Origin: a bacterium
GTDB lineage: Bacteria > Auribacterota > UBA6266
Direction of reading: 5' to 3'
Length of the DNA stretch: 64,000 nucleotides
NCBI GenBank assembly: GCA_023228325.1
Contig: JALOBK010000001.1
Span: 1,925,507-1,989,506, forward strand
Positions 41,457 through 51,296 of this stretch are shown here, piece by piece; the first letter of the stretch is position 1, and every line of letters starts with the position of its first letter. A model generated the notes under the pieces. The model saw nothing but the letters and a program-made list of their open reading frames with translations. It made no database searches and was not told where the DNA came from. The position numbers and the translations under genes are program-made.

Positions 41457-42683
41457 TTATTCCGCTATTAAATATTTTCTTAATAAATCAAGGGCGGCGT
41501 AACAGGCTTTTTGCCTTATCTGCTCTCTCTGCCCGATAAACCTGAATTCTTCCGTTCGGCTCACAAACCCGTCATCAAGAGCAATATACACCAAACCGAC
41601 AGGTTTTTCGGAAGTTCCGCCGGAAGGTCCCGCGACACCGGTTATGCTGACAGCAACATCCGAGGTCGCTCTTCTCCTGCATCCTCTTGCCATCTGAAGA
41701 GCGCATTGCGAACTGACCGCGCCCCTGCTCACCAATACATCCTTCGATACCCCGAGGTCAAGGATTTTAAGATTATTGCAATATGTGACATATCCGCCCA
41801 GAAAATACTTTGAACTGCCCGATATGCCCGTTATCATCTCAGATAGCATCCCGCCGGTGCAGGATTCGGCGACAGCTATGGTTTTTTGGTGCTTTATCAA
41901 AAGGTCACCTATAATTTTCTCTATATGCTCGTTCTTTTCTGAATATATGTTTCCCCCGAAACTCTTTTTTATTTCTTCAGCCAGAGCTTCGATGTCGGCC
42001 CCGCCCTTTTTAACTTTCAGCCTGATTACCACTTCTCCCGTTTTCGCGCGAAGGCCGTATGAAAAGTCTTTTCTCCTTTTGAGAATTTCCGCCACTATTG
42101 AATCGACTACTGATTCAGACATTCCGGAAACACAAAGGTATCTCACCTTATCCGAAAAATCAGAATCCTCTTTAAGTCCGAGGAGTTTTAACCCCTCCCT
42201 GATCATGGGTATTAACTCTGAAGGAGGGCCGGGCAGCATTAATATTTTTTTGCTGCCCTCTTCAATAAAGATACCCGTGGCGCTGCCCACGGTGTTCAAT
42301 ATAATTCTGGCTTTTTCAGGAAGCATTGCCTGTTCCCTTATGGAATTTTCCGTAACGGGAGGCGAGGAAAAACGATAGCGTTCCTTAAGCAGATTATAAA
42401 TTTTTGTGTTTTTAACCAGTTTTCTGTTGAAAATTCCGGCCGCCGCCTTCTTTGTCAGGTCATCAGACGTCGGGCCTAATCCGCCTGTGGTTATCACTAT
42501 ATCCGAATCAGAAAGATATCTTTTAATTTCTTTTTTCAGAATATCCATGTCATCAGGCAGGCAAACCTGTTTTAATATATTTCCTCCGGAACGAAAGACG
42601 GCATTTGACAGGCACTGAAAATCCTTATTCAGGATTTCTCCCGTCAACAATTCTTCTCCGATATTGATAATTATCGCATCCAT
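41457..42683 (-). CDS. cinA: CinA-like nicotinamide-nucleotide amidohydrolase
   Basis: 408 residues with the two expected domains: an N-terminal molybdopterin-binding-like COG1058 domain (IINIGEELLTGEILNKD, VITTGGLGPTSDDLT, LMLPGPPSELIPM) and a C-terminal PncC amidase (VAVAESCTGGMLSEMIT with the catalytic Ser, GVAGPSGGT, KPVGLVYIAL). It recycles NMN to nicotinate mononucleotide and hydrolyses ADP-ribose in studied homologues. The cinA-recA linkage is ancient and common. Confidence 0.95.
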   Translation of the reverse strand: MDAIIINIGEELLTGEILNKDFQCLSNAVFRSGGNILKQVCLPDDMDILKKEIKRYLSDSDIVITTGGLGPTSDDLTKKAAAGIFNRKLVKNTKIYNLLKERYRFSSPPVTENSIREQAMLPEKARIILNTVGSATGIFIEEGSKKILMLPGPPSELIPMIREGLKLLGLKEDSDFSDKVRYLCVSGMSESVVDSIVAEILKRRKDFSYGLRAKTGEVVIRLKVKKGGADIEALAEEIKKSFGGNIYSEKNEHIEKIIGDLLIKHQKTIAVAESCTGGMLSEMITGISGSSKYFLGGYVTYCNNLKILDLGVSKDVLVSRGAVSSQCALQMARGCRRRATSDVAVSITGVAGPSGGTSEKPVGLVYIALDDGFVSRTEEFRFIGQREQIRQKACYAALDLLRKYLIAE

Positions 42684-42708
42684 ACGGCTCCCGCATCAGT
42701 AAACAGCG

Positions 42709-43323
42709 TCAGTATTCAACAGCATAGCCTTCTTTTTCGGCAAGGTCAAATAAAGCCTGGCCGAATTCCCCCGCAGACTCAGGATTATTGACTGTAACAA
42801 TTAACTTGTCAACTACAACGGGTTCATCCATAAACAGGGCGCCTCCGTTTTTTATTCTGTTTTTCACAGAAATCCATGAAGTAGCCTTTACATCTTTCAA
42901 AACACCGGCATTGGCTAAAATAACAGGGGCGATACAGCTTGCCCCTAAAATCTTATGTTTTTCCGCCGCTTTCCTGGCTATTTCATGCGCGGTTTCATCA
43001 TCCCAGTATTCCGTCGCCCCGCTTCCGCCGATGAAGACAATCACATCATAATCCGCCGGATTAACATCATATATCAAATACAATGCTTCGATGCTGTTTC
43101 CGAGCATTCCCTTGATATGGCCCTTAACCGAAGAAGCTATGTCAACCCGCCAGTTGGCCTGTAGGAATATTTTCATAGGGTAGAAAAGCTCCTCATCCCT
43201 GAAATTCGAACTCGGGATTATAAACAGTATTTTAGGTTCATCTTTACTGGCAAAGGTAAAGTCCCCGCGCATACCGAAAATGAAAACCGACAAAACAAAG
43301 ATCCGGATCAATCGCAACATCAT
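42709..43323 (-). CDS. Exported DJ-1/PfpI family protein
   Basis: 204 residues: a signal peptide (1 to about 25) and then a DJ-1/PfpI domain starting with ILFIIPSSNFRDEEL. The nucleophile-elbow cysteine is in LGASCIAPVILANAGVL near residue 127, preceded by VIVFIGGSGA. Members are glyoxalases, deglycases, chaperones or amidases; sequence does not decide. A signal peptide is unusual for this family. It lies between the DNA glycosylase and cinA with short spacers. Confidence 0.86.
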   Translation of the reverse strand: MMLRLIRIFVLSVFIFGMRGDFTFASKDEPKILFIIPSSNFRDEELFYPMKIFLQANWRVDIASSVKGHIKGMLGNSIEALYLIYDVNPADYDVIVFIGGSGATEYWDDETAHEIARKAAEKHKILGASCIAPVILANAGVLKDVKATSWISVKNRIKNGGALFMDEPVVVDKLIVTVNNPESAGEFGQALFDLAEKEGYAVEY

Positions 43324-43333
43324 GGATAAACTC

Positions 43334-44020
43334 CTAAATCACTTTTGAATTATTTTTAAAATATTTCTTGTTGTTTAAAAAACATTTATCGCATAAAGCC
43401 GATTTCCGGCAGAACAGTTTACCCGTCTCAACTATCTGAGCATGGTAATCTTTATACAATCCGGATACACCCGGTAAACTTGTCTCGAAAAACGATTTTA
43501 TAGTACCATACTCTGTCCTTTCATCAAAGAAACCATGTCTTGAAAACAGTCTTCTTGTATAAGCATCGACAACAAAGACAGGCCTTTCAAATACATATAA
43601 CAAAATCGAATCGGCAGTCTCCGGACCTATTCCTTCTACAGCCAGCAGACTTTTTCTTAAAGTGTCTGTATCCAGCAGACTCATATTTTTTAACGACCTG
43701 AAATTGCCGTATACGAAAGAACAGAATTTTTTGAGCCTTTTTGCCTTCTGCGCATAGAAACCCGAAGGCCGTATCAGTTTTTGAAGGTCTGCAACCCCTA
43801 TTTCCAGCAACGCGTTTAACGATAACACTTTCTTCTTCTTGAGATTCAGAATGCATCTCTCGACATTTTTCCACGAAGTATTCTGGGTCAAAATCGCTCC
43901 TGCGCAGATCTCAAGAGGCGTATCTGCCGGCCACCAGCGGCTTGGCCCGAAATAATCATGCATCGCATTATATATCTTTAATATGGCGTTGTCTTTTTTT
44001 CCCATAAATATTTTCATCAA
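43334..44020 (-). CDS. HhH-GPD DNA glycosylase (endonuclease III-like, probably monofunctional)
   Basis: 228 residues of the Nth/MagIII-like group. ICAGAILTQNTSWKNVE opens the helical domain. The helix-hairpin-helix is VEGIGPETADSILLY near residue 125 and the conserved catalytic Asp is in VFVVDAYTRRLF near 145. In Nth the hairpin holds a lysine (GRKTA); here it reads GPETA, so lyase activity is probably absent. The C-terminal cluster motif has three cysteines (C-x5-C-x2-C) and no fourth, so the iron-sulfur cluster may be missing or altered. The start at 44020 overlaps coaX by 53 bases; a start at 44005 is also possible. Confidence 0.85.
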   Translation of the reverse strand: MMKIFMGKKDNAILKIYNAMHDYFGPSRWWPADTPLEICAGAILTQNTSWKNVERCILNLKKKKVLSLNALLEIGVADLQKLIRPSGFYAQKAKRLKKFCSFVYGNFRSLKNMSLLDTDTLRKSLLAVEGIGPETADSILLYVFERPVFVVDAYTRRLFSRHGFFDERTEYGTIKSFFETSLPGVSGLYKDYHAQIVETGKLFCRKSALCDKCFLNNKKYFKNNSKVI

Positions 44021-44756
44021 TCATAAGTATCGCCGCGCCAAAAAGGGTAAGATCGTTATCTATGATATCAAATACGTTTTCCCTCTCGAATATCCCGGCG
44101 TCCCCTCCGGTGCCGATAACGGTCTTAAACCTGATATTCAGTTCCTTTTCGATTCTGCGCTTTATGCCTTTAACCAGTTCGGCCGTGCCGTAATAAAGCC
44201 CGGCTCTCATGGCATCCGGGGTATTGTCGGCAATAACAGACCCGGGCCTGGCAAATCTGAAATCGGGCAGTAATACGGCTGAAGAGACTAAAGCATTTTT
44301 CGAAGTCCTCAACCCGGGAAAGATGATGCTCCCGTCATAATGATTTGTCTTTTTTATCACATCAAATGTAATTGCCGTCCCGAAGTCGACCACTAAAGAA
44401 GGCGCCTTGTACCTGCCGGACGCCGCGGCGGCATTTGCTATCCTGTCGGCTCCCGCCTGTTTTTTATATTTATCATTTATCTTTATTGTTTTTATCTTTG
44501 AAGGATTAATAAAATATATCCTGCCGGTATAAGCTGCCAGCGCTTTCCTCAGCTCTAATCCGGCTGCGGGCACAACAGCGCTTATTGATATATTTCCAAT
44601 CTCGCTCTTTGATACAATCCTTTTGGCGAAGACAATAAAACCTTTAAGGTCTTCAAGCGGGAATTTTCTTCTTAGTAAGATCTTCCCCCTTGAATAAATA
44701 CCGCTGTCAATGGAAGAATTCCCTATGTCGACACAAAAGATTTTTATCATATTCAC
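43968..44756 (-). CDS. coaX: Type III pantothenate kinase
   Basis: 262 residues of the ASKHA fold. FCVDIGNSSIDSGIY is the N-terminal phosphate-binding loop, AGADRIANAAAA the pantothenate region, VVDFGTAITFDV the second phosphate loop, and GGDAG the adenine-side loop. It performs the first step of coenzyme A synthesis. Type III enzymes are not inhibited by CoA. It overlaps birA by four bases. Confidence 0.95.
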   Translation of the reverse strand: MNMIKIFCVDIGNSSIDSGIYSRGKILLRRKFPLEDLKGFIVFAKRIVSKSEIGNISISAVVPAAGLELRKALAAYTGRIYFINPSKIKTIKINDKYKKQAGADRIANAAAASGRYKAPSLVVDFGTAITFDVIKKTNHYDGSIIFPGLRTSKNALVSSAVLLPDFRFARPGSVIADNTPDAMRAGLYYGTAELVKGIKRRIEKELNIRFKTVIGTGGDAGIFERENVFDIIDNDLTLFGAAILMIDENIYGKKRQRHIKDI

Positions 44757-45724
44757 CCCCGGATTAATTCGCCGGAATTGACTTTTTCAATCGAGTTGTC
44801 CTCTTTGCGTATGATCAAAGCTCCCGTATCATCAAAACCCTGCGCATATCCGTGAACGGTCCTGGAACCGACTTTGATATCTACAATATTACCTAATGTG
44901 GAAGAATAATCTATATATTCCTTAATGAGAGCGCCCTGCTTCCTGTTCTTCACATGTTTGTATCTCTTATCCAGCGCAGCCAACAGGTTTCTTCCGGCTT
45001 CGATTCTGTCAACTCTGTAACCGCATTCATCAAAAACAGATGTTGCTGTGTCTGCGATATCCTGATTCATTTTACGCATTTCCGAGTTTACATTAATTCC
45101 GATGCCCAGTATCACATACTCGACAAGATCGGCTTCTGTTTTTATTTCCGTTAATATTCCGCCTATTTTTTTATTTTTTACCATTACGTCATTAGGCCAC
45201 TTTATAAGCGGCGACAAACCATATTTACGCAGCATTTCACACACAGACAGCGCCGCCAATACAGTAAGAATGGAAGAAACGGACGGATGGATCTGCGGCC
45301 TCAATATCACGGAACACAAAAGATTTTTGGATTTTTCCGAACGCCATAATCTTCCCAGTCTTCCGCGCCCTTTGGACTGATATTCGGCAAAAACAACAGT
45401 TCCCTCCTTTTCCCCGGAACGCGCCTTTTCTTCGGCAATATCGCTTGTAGACAAACATGACTGATAGGTAATAATATTTCCGCCTATAAATTCTGTTTTT
45501 AACCCTATCCCGATCTCCTGCGGAATCAGCCTGTCGGGGACCTTTAAAAGCCTGTATCCGAGATGAGGGACGGCCTCTATCTCATAACCGTTATTTCTTA
45601 TAGCCTCTATATGTTTCCAGATAGCCGTTCTTGTAATACCCAGCTTCTCGGCAATTTCCGCGCCGGATATATAACCCTCTCTATCCGAATGCAGGGCTTC
45701 TATAAGTTTCGCATCGATATCCAT
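44753..45724 (-). CDS. birA: Bifunctional biotin ligase / biotin operon repressor
   Basis: 323 residues. The N-terminal winged helix (about 1-65) has ISGAEIAEKLGITRTAIWKHI. The ligase core has YQSKGRGRLGRLW (biotinyl-AMP loop), LIKWPNDVMVKNKKIGGILTE with the catalytic Lys, and GIGINVNS. An SH3-like C-domain ends the chain. It charges biotin onto carrier proteins, and the DNA-binding domain implies repression of biotin genes, none of which lie here. It follows nadC by 10 bases. Confidence 0.95.
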   Translation of the reverse strand: MDIDAKLIEALHSDREGYISGAEIAEKLGITRTAIWKHIEAIRNNGYEIEAVPHLGYRLLKVPDRLIPQEIGIGLKTEFIGGNIITYQSCLSTSDIAEEKARSGEKEGTVVFAEYQSKGRGRLGRLWRSEKSKNLLCSVILRPQIHPSVSSILTVLAALSVCEMLRKYGLSPLIKWPNDVMVKNKKIGGILTEIKTEADLVEYVILGIGINVNSEMRKMNQDIADTATSVFDECGYRVDRIEAGRNLLAALDKRYKHVKNRKQGALIKEYIDYSSTLGNIVDIKVGSRTVHGYAQGFDDTGALIIRKEDNSIEKVNSGELIRG

Positions 45725-45734
45725 TTAACTTATC

Positions 45735-46589
45735 TCAGACTGTTTTGATTTCCATTGTAATATCCACACTTGCCGCGGAATGAGTTATCTTACCTATTGA
45801 TATGATATCCACTCCCGTTCCGGCGACTTTCCGGATATTAGCAAGGGAAAGTCCGCCGGATGCTTCAAGTTCGACGGCGCCTCCGGCCAGGGCTACGGCC
45901 GTCTTCAGCTCTTCTATCCCCATATTATCAAGCAATATCCTATCCGCTCCGTTATCTTTTGCAACGGTCACTAATCGCGGGTCGTCGATTTCAACTATAA
46001 CAAATGCTTCCGGCTTCTTCTGTTTCGCGTTTTGAATCGCTTTCTTAACCGCAATTTCCGGTTTCCCTTTAAATAGTTTTAAATGGTTGTCTTTAATTAA
46101 TATCTGATCATATAAACCCATGCGATGGCTTTCGCCGCCTCCTATCGTAACGGCGTATTTTTCCAGGATCCTCCAGCCGGGCGTGGTTTTTCTGGTAGCC
46201 ATTATCCTTGTTCCATACGGCCTGACCGCATTAACGTATTCAGATGTCAATGTCGCTATGCCCGATAATCTCGAAATAAAATTCAGCGCGGTCCTTTCTG
46301 CTTTCATCAATGGCTTGATTCCGCCTCTGATGACGGCAATAACATCCCCTCTTTGAACTGAATCGCCGTCCTGTTTCTTCTTCTTTGTTATTACAAGAGG
46401 GTCAACCATCTTAAAAACATAATCAACCAAATCCAGTCCGGCTGTGACAAATGGCTCATTTGCAATCAATTCCGCAGTGGCCGGAAAATTCTTTGCGGTG
46501 AGAGCGTCTGTTGTAATATCTCCTTTTCCTATATCTTCGCCGAGCGCGATCTTAACGAGCTTCTCGGTGTATTTATCAAAGATATCCAT
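45735..46589 (-). CDS. nadC: Nicotinate-nucleotide pyrophosphorylase (carboxylating)
   Basis: 284-residue quinolinate phosphoribosyltransferase. LGEDIGKGDITTDAL opens the protein, ERTALNFISRLSGIATLT forms the hinge, ATRKTTPGWRILEKYAV and GGGESHRMGLYDQILIKDNH hold the substrate-binding Arg/Lys/His set, and ELEASGGLSLANI the C-terminal barrel. It makes nicotinate mononucleotide from quinolinate in de novo NAD synthesis. nadA and nadB are not here. Confidence 0.96.
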   Translation of the reverse strand: MDIFDKYTEKLVKIALGEDIGKGDITTDALTAKNFPATAELIANEPFVTAGLDLVDYVFKMVDPLVITKKKKQDGDSVQRGDVIAVIRGGIKPLMKAERTALNFISRLSGIATLTSEYVNAVRPYGTRIMATRKTTPGWRILEKYAVTIGGGESHRMGLYDQILIKDNHLKLFKGKPEIAVKKAIQNAKQKKPEAFVIVEIDDPRLVTVAKDNGADRILLDNMGIEELKTAVALAGGAVELEASGGLSLANIRKVAGTGVDIISIGKITHSAASVDITMEIKTV

Positions 46590-46617
46590 ATTTCCCCCTC
46601 TTTAACCTGATTATCCG

Positions 46618-48612
46618 CTACCTGTTTTTCCCGCCTTTCAGGCTGTATATCCTGTCTCTTAACCGGGCGGCTTTTTCAAAATCCAGATTCCCGGCCGCCT
46701 CTCTCATTTCTTTTTCCAGCGCATAAAGTTCTTCGAGTGTTCTATAAGGAACAGGCCCTTCTTTAACGAATGATTCGACAATTTCCTCCGCTTCTTTTTT
46801 TCTATGCGATAAAGCCGCCTGCTCTTTTCTTATTATCGACGCCGGCGTTATATTATGTTTTTTATTATACTCTTCCTGCACTTTTCTGCGTTTTCGCGTT
46901 ATTTCAACAGCTCCTTTTATAGAATCCGTGATCTTATCGGCGTAGAGTATCACTTTCCCGTCAAGATTCCTGGCGGCTCTTCCCGCAACCTGGATCAGGG
47001 AAGTTTCCGACCTCAAAAACCCTTCTTTATCCGCATCGAGAACAGCGACCAAAGCCACTTCGGGCAAATCAAGCCCTTCTCTCAATAAATTTATACCTAC
47101 CAGCACATCAAATTTCCCGTCTCTTAAATCCCGCAGGATTTCAACTCTCTCTATCGCGTCAAGTTCAGAATGTATATATTTTACCCTTATATCCAGTTTC
47201 CTTAAATATAAAGTTAATTCTTCCGCCGTTCTTTTTGTGAGCGTGGTTACAAGCACTTTATGCCCTCTTCCGGCATAATTACTTATTTCGCCGGCTAAAT
47301 CATCTACCTGTGTTTCAAGAGGCCTTATTTCAATATCCGGGTCGAGCAATCCCGTAGGCCTGATTACCTGGTCGACCGGATTGCGGTCCTGTTTCAGTTC
47401 ATAAGGGCCGGGAGTAGCTGAAACAAATAACGTTTTTCCCGACAAACTTTCAAACTCGCGAAAATTAAGCGGCCTGTTATCAAGCGCCGAAGGCAGCCTG
47501 AAGCCGTATTCCACCAGCGTTTTTTTTCTTGATCTGTCTCCTTCATACATACCCCTGACCTGCGGCAGCGTTACGTGCGATTCGTCTATAACCGTCAGGA
47601 AATCTTTGGGGAAAAAATCTATCAGGCATGAAGGCCTTGAACCCTCAACACGTCCGGTTAAATGCCTCGAATAGTTTTCAATTCCCGGACAATACCCGAG
47701 CTCTGAAAACATCTCTATATCATAACGAGTCCTTGATTCCAGCCGCTGCGCTTCAAGATATTTTTTATTCCGGTAGAAATATTTCAGCCGGTCATCAAGC
47801 TCTTCTTCTATCAGTTTGAGAGCTCTTTGTATCTTATCCTCGGGTAATACAAAATGTTTCGCCGGATAGATGCATATATCACTCATTATATCCTTTTTTC
47901 TGCCTGAAAGAGGCTCTATCCTGTTTATTGCCTCTATCCTTTCATCATAATAAGACACGCGGACAGGGTCTTCCCCGTAAGAAGGAAATATTTCGATTGT
48001 ATCGCCTCTTTTTCTGAACGTTCCGGGCGCAAAAGATATATCATTCCTGGCATATTGTATATCAACAAGTTTTTTGATAAGGACTTCCTGCGGGAGGGCT
48101 TCCGAACCGGCTTTCAGGCATATAACCATATTCTCATAATCTTCGGGGGAGCCTAAACCGTAAATGCAGGAGACACTTGCCACAATGATTACATCACGCC
48201 TTGAAAGAAGAGAAGCTGTCGCGGATAACCTGAGTCTCTCAATCTCTTCATTAACGGAAGAATCTTTCTCGATATAAATATCTGTCTGGGGGATATATGC
48301 CTCCGGCTGGTAATAATCATAATATGATATAAAATACTCTACCGCGTTAGCGGGAAAAAAATTCCTGAGCTCGCTGAAAAGCTGGGCGGCCAATGTTTTA
48401 TTATGGGATATTACAAGCACCGGCATATTCATTGCTGAAATAATATTTGCCACAGTAAATGTTTTGCCCGAACCCGTAACCCCTCTTAAAACTTTTTTGT
48501 TCCGGCCGTTGAGGAAAGATTCCGTAATCAGCCTGATAGCCTCCGGCTGGTCTCCCGCCGGCTTAAAATCCGAGGATAACTGAAATAGGCTGGGAGACGC
48601 TTTGCTGTTCAT
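46618..48612 (-). CDS. uvrB: UvrABC excinuclease subunit B
   Basis: 664 residues, full length. Walker A RGVTGSGKTFT near residue 44, the DNA-clamping beta-hairpin region YYDYYQPEAYIPQTDIYIEKD, DESHVTLPQVRGMY, the helicase motifs in LREGLDLPEVALVAVLDADKEGF and the C-terminal UVR domain (LEKEMREAAGNLDFEKAARLRD, roughly). It verifies damage in nucleotide-excision repair. It starts within the valS stop (4-base overlap). Confidence 0.97.
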   Translation of the reverse strand: MNSKASPSLFQLSSDFKPAGDQPEAIRLITESFLNGRNKKVLRGVTGSGKTFTVANIISAMNMPVLVISHNKTLAAQLFSELRNFFPANAVEYFISYYDYYQPEAYIPQTDIYIEKDSSVNEEIERLRLSATASLLSRRDVIIVASVSCIYGLGSPEDYENMVICLKAGSEALPQEVLIKKLVDIQYARNDISFAPGTFRKRGDTIEIFPSYGEDPVRVSYYDERIEAINRIEPLSGRKKDIMSDICIYPAKHFVLPEDKIQRALKLIEEELDDRLKYFYRNKKYLEAQRLESRTRYDIEMFSELGYCPGIENYSRHLTGRVEGSRPSCLIDFFPKDFLTVIDESHVTLPQVRGMYEGDRSRKKTLVEYGFRLPSALDNRPLNFREFESLSGKTLFVSATPGPYELKQDRNPVDQVIRPTGLLDPDIEIRPLETQVDDLAGEISNYAGRGHKVLVTTLTKRTAEELTLYLRKLDIRVKYIHSELDAIERVEILRDLRDGKFDVLVGINLLREGLDLPEVALVAVLDADKEGFLRSETSLIQVAGRAARNLDGKVILYADKITDSIKGAVEITRKRRKVQEEYNKKHNITPASIIRKEQAALSHRKKEAEEIVESFVKEGPVPYRTLEELYALEKEMREAAGNLDFEKAARLRDRIYSLKGGKNR

Positions 48613-51275
48613 CTGTTATTCAGAGAGCGCAGATATCTGACCGAAGAATTTATCTTATCAACGTCATCCTGCAATTTTTTCCTTTTTTCGATTTCCTTTT
48701 GCACTATATCTTTGGGAGCCCGTTCAAGGAAATTCCTGTTGGATAACTTTTTAGACACAATTGCCATATCCTGTTCGATCCTGATTATCTGCCCTTTTAA
48801 CCTGTCCAGCTCTGTGTCTATATCAATGGAAGATTCTAAGGTCATAAAAATATTTCCGTACGGAAAAACAGCTGTCGGCATGGCGTCATCCTGTTTATAT
48901 GAAGCCGTTATTTTAATATCATCCGCCTTTGACAATTTTTTTAAAGATATAAAATCATCCTCAAGAAAAGAGATAAATTCCTTATCCTTCGATTTAATGA
49001 TGAAATTCACATTTTTGGACGGAGGAATATTGTATTCGCTCCTGAGGTTTCTCATAGCTTTTATCATTTCATGTTTTATCTCCACACGTGAAACAATTTT
49101 AGCGTCTGATTTTTCAGGTTTGAAATCAGGCCATTCGGCAAACATTATTGATTCACAGGGTTTTTCTTTACCTGAAGCTTCAAACAATTTCTGCCAGATC
49201 TCTTCTGTTATGAACGGCATGAAAGGATGCAGAAGGCGTAATGAAGCCTCTAAAACTTCCAGGAATATTGATATTGTCTTGTTCTTCTTCAAAAGGTCGC
49301 TGCCATATAAAACAGGTTTCACCGATTCGATGTATTTGTCGCAAAACTCATGCCATAAAAAGTCATATATAGCTTGTGCAGAGTCATTAAAGCGATATTT
49401 ATCAAGTGATTTTTTAACTAGTTCGGATGTCTGCGCAAGTTTGTATAATATATATTTATCATCAGACGACAGTTCTTTTTTTGCCGGTTCCTCAAAGCCG
49501 TCCAGTGAATTTAATATGAACCTGGACGCATTCCACAGCTTATTTGCGAAATTTCTCCCGATTTCAAATTTCTGATCGGAAAGATATACATCCTGCCCCT
49601 GCGCCGTTATTACGATAACGCTGAATCTCAGCGCATCCGCTCCGTATTTCCTTACCACATCCAGGGGGTCTATCCCGTTGCCGAGCGATTTCGACATCTT
49701 TCTTCCCTGCTCATCCCTGACGGTTCCGTGTATATAAATATCCTTAAAAGGTTCCTTGCCCATAAATTCAAAACCGGCCATGATCATTCTTGCAACCCAG
49801 AAAAATATAATTTCCGACGCTGTGGAAAGAGTGTGGGTGGGATAGAAATAATCCAGGTCTGTATTTTTTTCAGGCCATCCAAAAGTGGAAAAAGGCCATA
49901 ACCATGAAGAAAACCATGTATCAAGAACATCCTCATCCTGTTTGATTTTTCCGCTCGAGCATTTCGGGCATTTTAAAGGGTCATTTATATCTACTATCGT
50001 TTCTCCGCAATCGCCGCAATACCATACAGGGATCCTGTGGCCCCACCATATCTGCCTGGAAATACACCAGTCTCTTATGTTCTCAAGCCAATTGATATAA
50101 ACTTTAGTCCACCTTGCCGGATAAAATTTTATTTTGCCCGAAGACACAGCTTTTAAGGCGGGTTCCGCCAGCGGCTTCATTTTTACAAACCATTGTTCGG
50201 ATATATAAGGTTCTATAACCGTATGACACCTGTAACAATGCCCGACGGAATGAACATGATTCTCCGTCCTATCAAGCAATTTTTTTTCTTCCAGATCGAT
50301 AATGATTTTTTCCCTTGCCTCATATCTGTCCATACCCTGATATTCGGGCCCGGCATTTTCATTCATCAAACCCTTGCCATCCATGACCGTCAAAGGTTTT
50401 AGTCCATGACGCGCGCCCATTTCAAAATCATTCGGGTCATGCGCGGGAGTGACCTTAACAGCGCCGGTGCCGAATTCAGGATCCACAAATTCGTCGGCAA
50501 TAACCGGTATTTCCCTCCCGGCAAGGGGTAATATCAGGGTTTTTCCTATGAATTTTTTATATCGCTTGTCAGCGGGATTAACCGCTACGGCAAGGTCTCC
50601 CAGCATGGTCTCCGGCCTTGTGGTGGCAACCGTGATATGGCGGGAAGAACCTTTAAAAGGATATTTTATATACCATAAATATCCCTTCTGGTCTTCATGC
50701 TCCGCTTCCTCATCTGACAATGCGGTCCCGCATCTGGGGCACCAGTTGATAATATATCTTCCCCTGTAGATAAGTCCTTTTTTATAAAGGTCAACAAAGA
50801 CTTTCCTGACGGCAAAGGACAGGCCTTCGTCCATGGTAAACCTTGTTCTTTCCCAATCACATGAACACCCGATCTTCTTTAACTGATCGAGAATTCTTTT
50901 TTCATATTTTTCCTTCCACTCCCATACCTTTTTTACAAACTTGTCCCGTCCGATTTTTTCGCGGGTTATATGTTCTTTTGCTAATTCCTTCTCAACCACA
51001 TTCTGAGTAGCTATACCGGCATGGTCCGTTCCCGGCATCCATTCGGCGATATAACCCTGCATCCTTTTATACCTGATTAGAATATCCTGGATGGTATTGT
51101 TCAGTCCATGGCCCATATGCAGGACAGAAGTCACATTGGGCGGGGGGATAACTATTGTAAACGGTTCCCTGTCTTTAACAGGGACGGCATGGAAAGAATT
51201 ACTCTTCTCCCAGAAACTGTATATCCTGTCCTCTACCTGTCCCGGATCGTATTGTTTAGGCAACTCTGTTGGCAT
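48609..51275 (-). CDS. valS: Valyl-tRNA synthetase
   Basis: 888-residue class I synthetase. HIGH is present as HMGH near residue 54, the editing CP1 domain has TTRPETMLGD and TPAHDPNDFEMG, KMSKS occurs as KMSKSLGNGID near 530, and a C-terminal coiled-coil arm covers about the last 70 residues. Zinc-binding-like CGDCGETIVDINDPLKCPKC is inserted near residue 430. No T-box leader lies in the 21 bases upstream. It follows cimA in a branched-chain/aspartate-family context. Confidence 0.97.
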   Translation of the reverse strand: MPTELPKQYDPGQVEDRIYSFWEKSNSFHAVPVKDREPFTIVIPPPNVTSVLHMGHGLNNTIQDILIRYKRMQGYIAEWMPGTDHAGIATQNVVEKELAKEHITREKIGRDKFVKKVWEWKEKYEKRILDQLKKIGCSCDWERTRFTMDEGLSFAVRKVFVDLYKKGLIYRGRYIINWCPRCGTALSDEEAEHEDQKGYLWYIKYPFKGSSRHITVATTRPETMLGDLAVAVNPADKRYKKFIGKTLILPLAGREIPVIADEFVDPEFGTGAVKVTPAHDPNDFEMGARHGLKPLTVMDGKGLMNENAGPEYQGMDRYEAREKIIIDLEEKKLLDRTENHVHSVGHCYRCHTVIEPYISEQWFVKMKPLAEPALKAVSSGKIKFYPARWTKVYINWLENIRDWCISRQIWWGHRIPVWYCGDCGETIVDINDPLKCPKCSSGKIKQDEDVLDTWFSSWLWPFSTFGWPEKNTDLDYFYPTHTLSTASEIIFFWVARMIMAGFEFMGKEPFKDIYIHGTVRDEQGRKMSKSLGNGIDPLDVVRKYGADALRFSVIVITAQGQDVYLSDQKFEIGRNFANKLWNASRFILNSLDGFEEPAKKELSSDDKYILYKLAQTSELVKKSLDKYRFNDSAQAIYDFLWHEFCDKYIESVKPVLYGSDLLKKNKTISIFLEVLEASLRLLHPFMPFITEEIWQKLFEASGKEKPCESIMFAEWPDFKPEKSDAKIVSRVEIKHEMIKAMRNLRSEYNIPPSKNVNFIIKSKDKEFISFLEDDFISLKKLSKADDIKITASYKQDDAMPTAVFPYGNIFMTLESSIDIDTELDRLKGQIIRIEQDMAIVSKKLSNRNFLERAPKDIVQKEIEKRKKLQDDVDKINSSVRYLRSLNNR

Positions 51276-51296
51276 TTTATAACCGTAATTGAATTA

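Noticed and set aside
48712..49575. A 287-codon + strand open frame, and others such as 41776-42378 and 15015-15545
   Set aside because: They lie wholly inside valS, cinA and rpe on the other strand, have no family motifs and no ribosome sites; they are antisense shadows.
51276..51296. T-box leader before valS
   Set aside because: The 21-base gap is far too short for a T-box.
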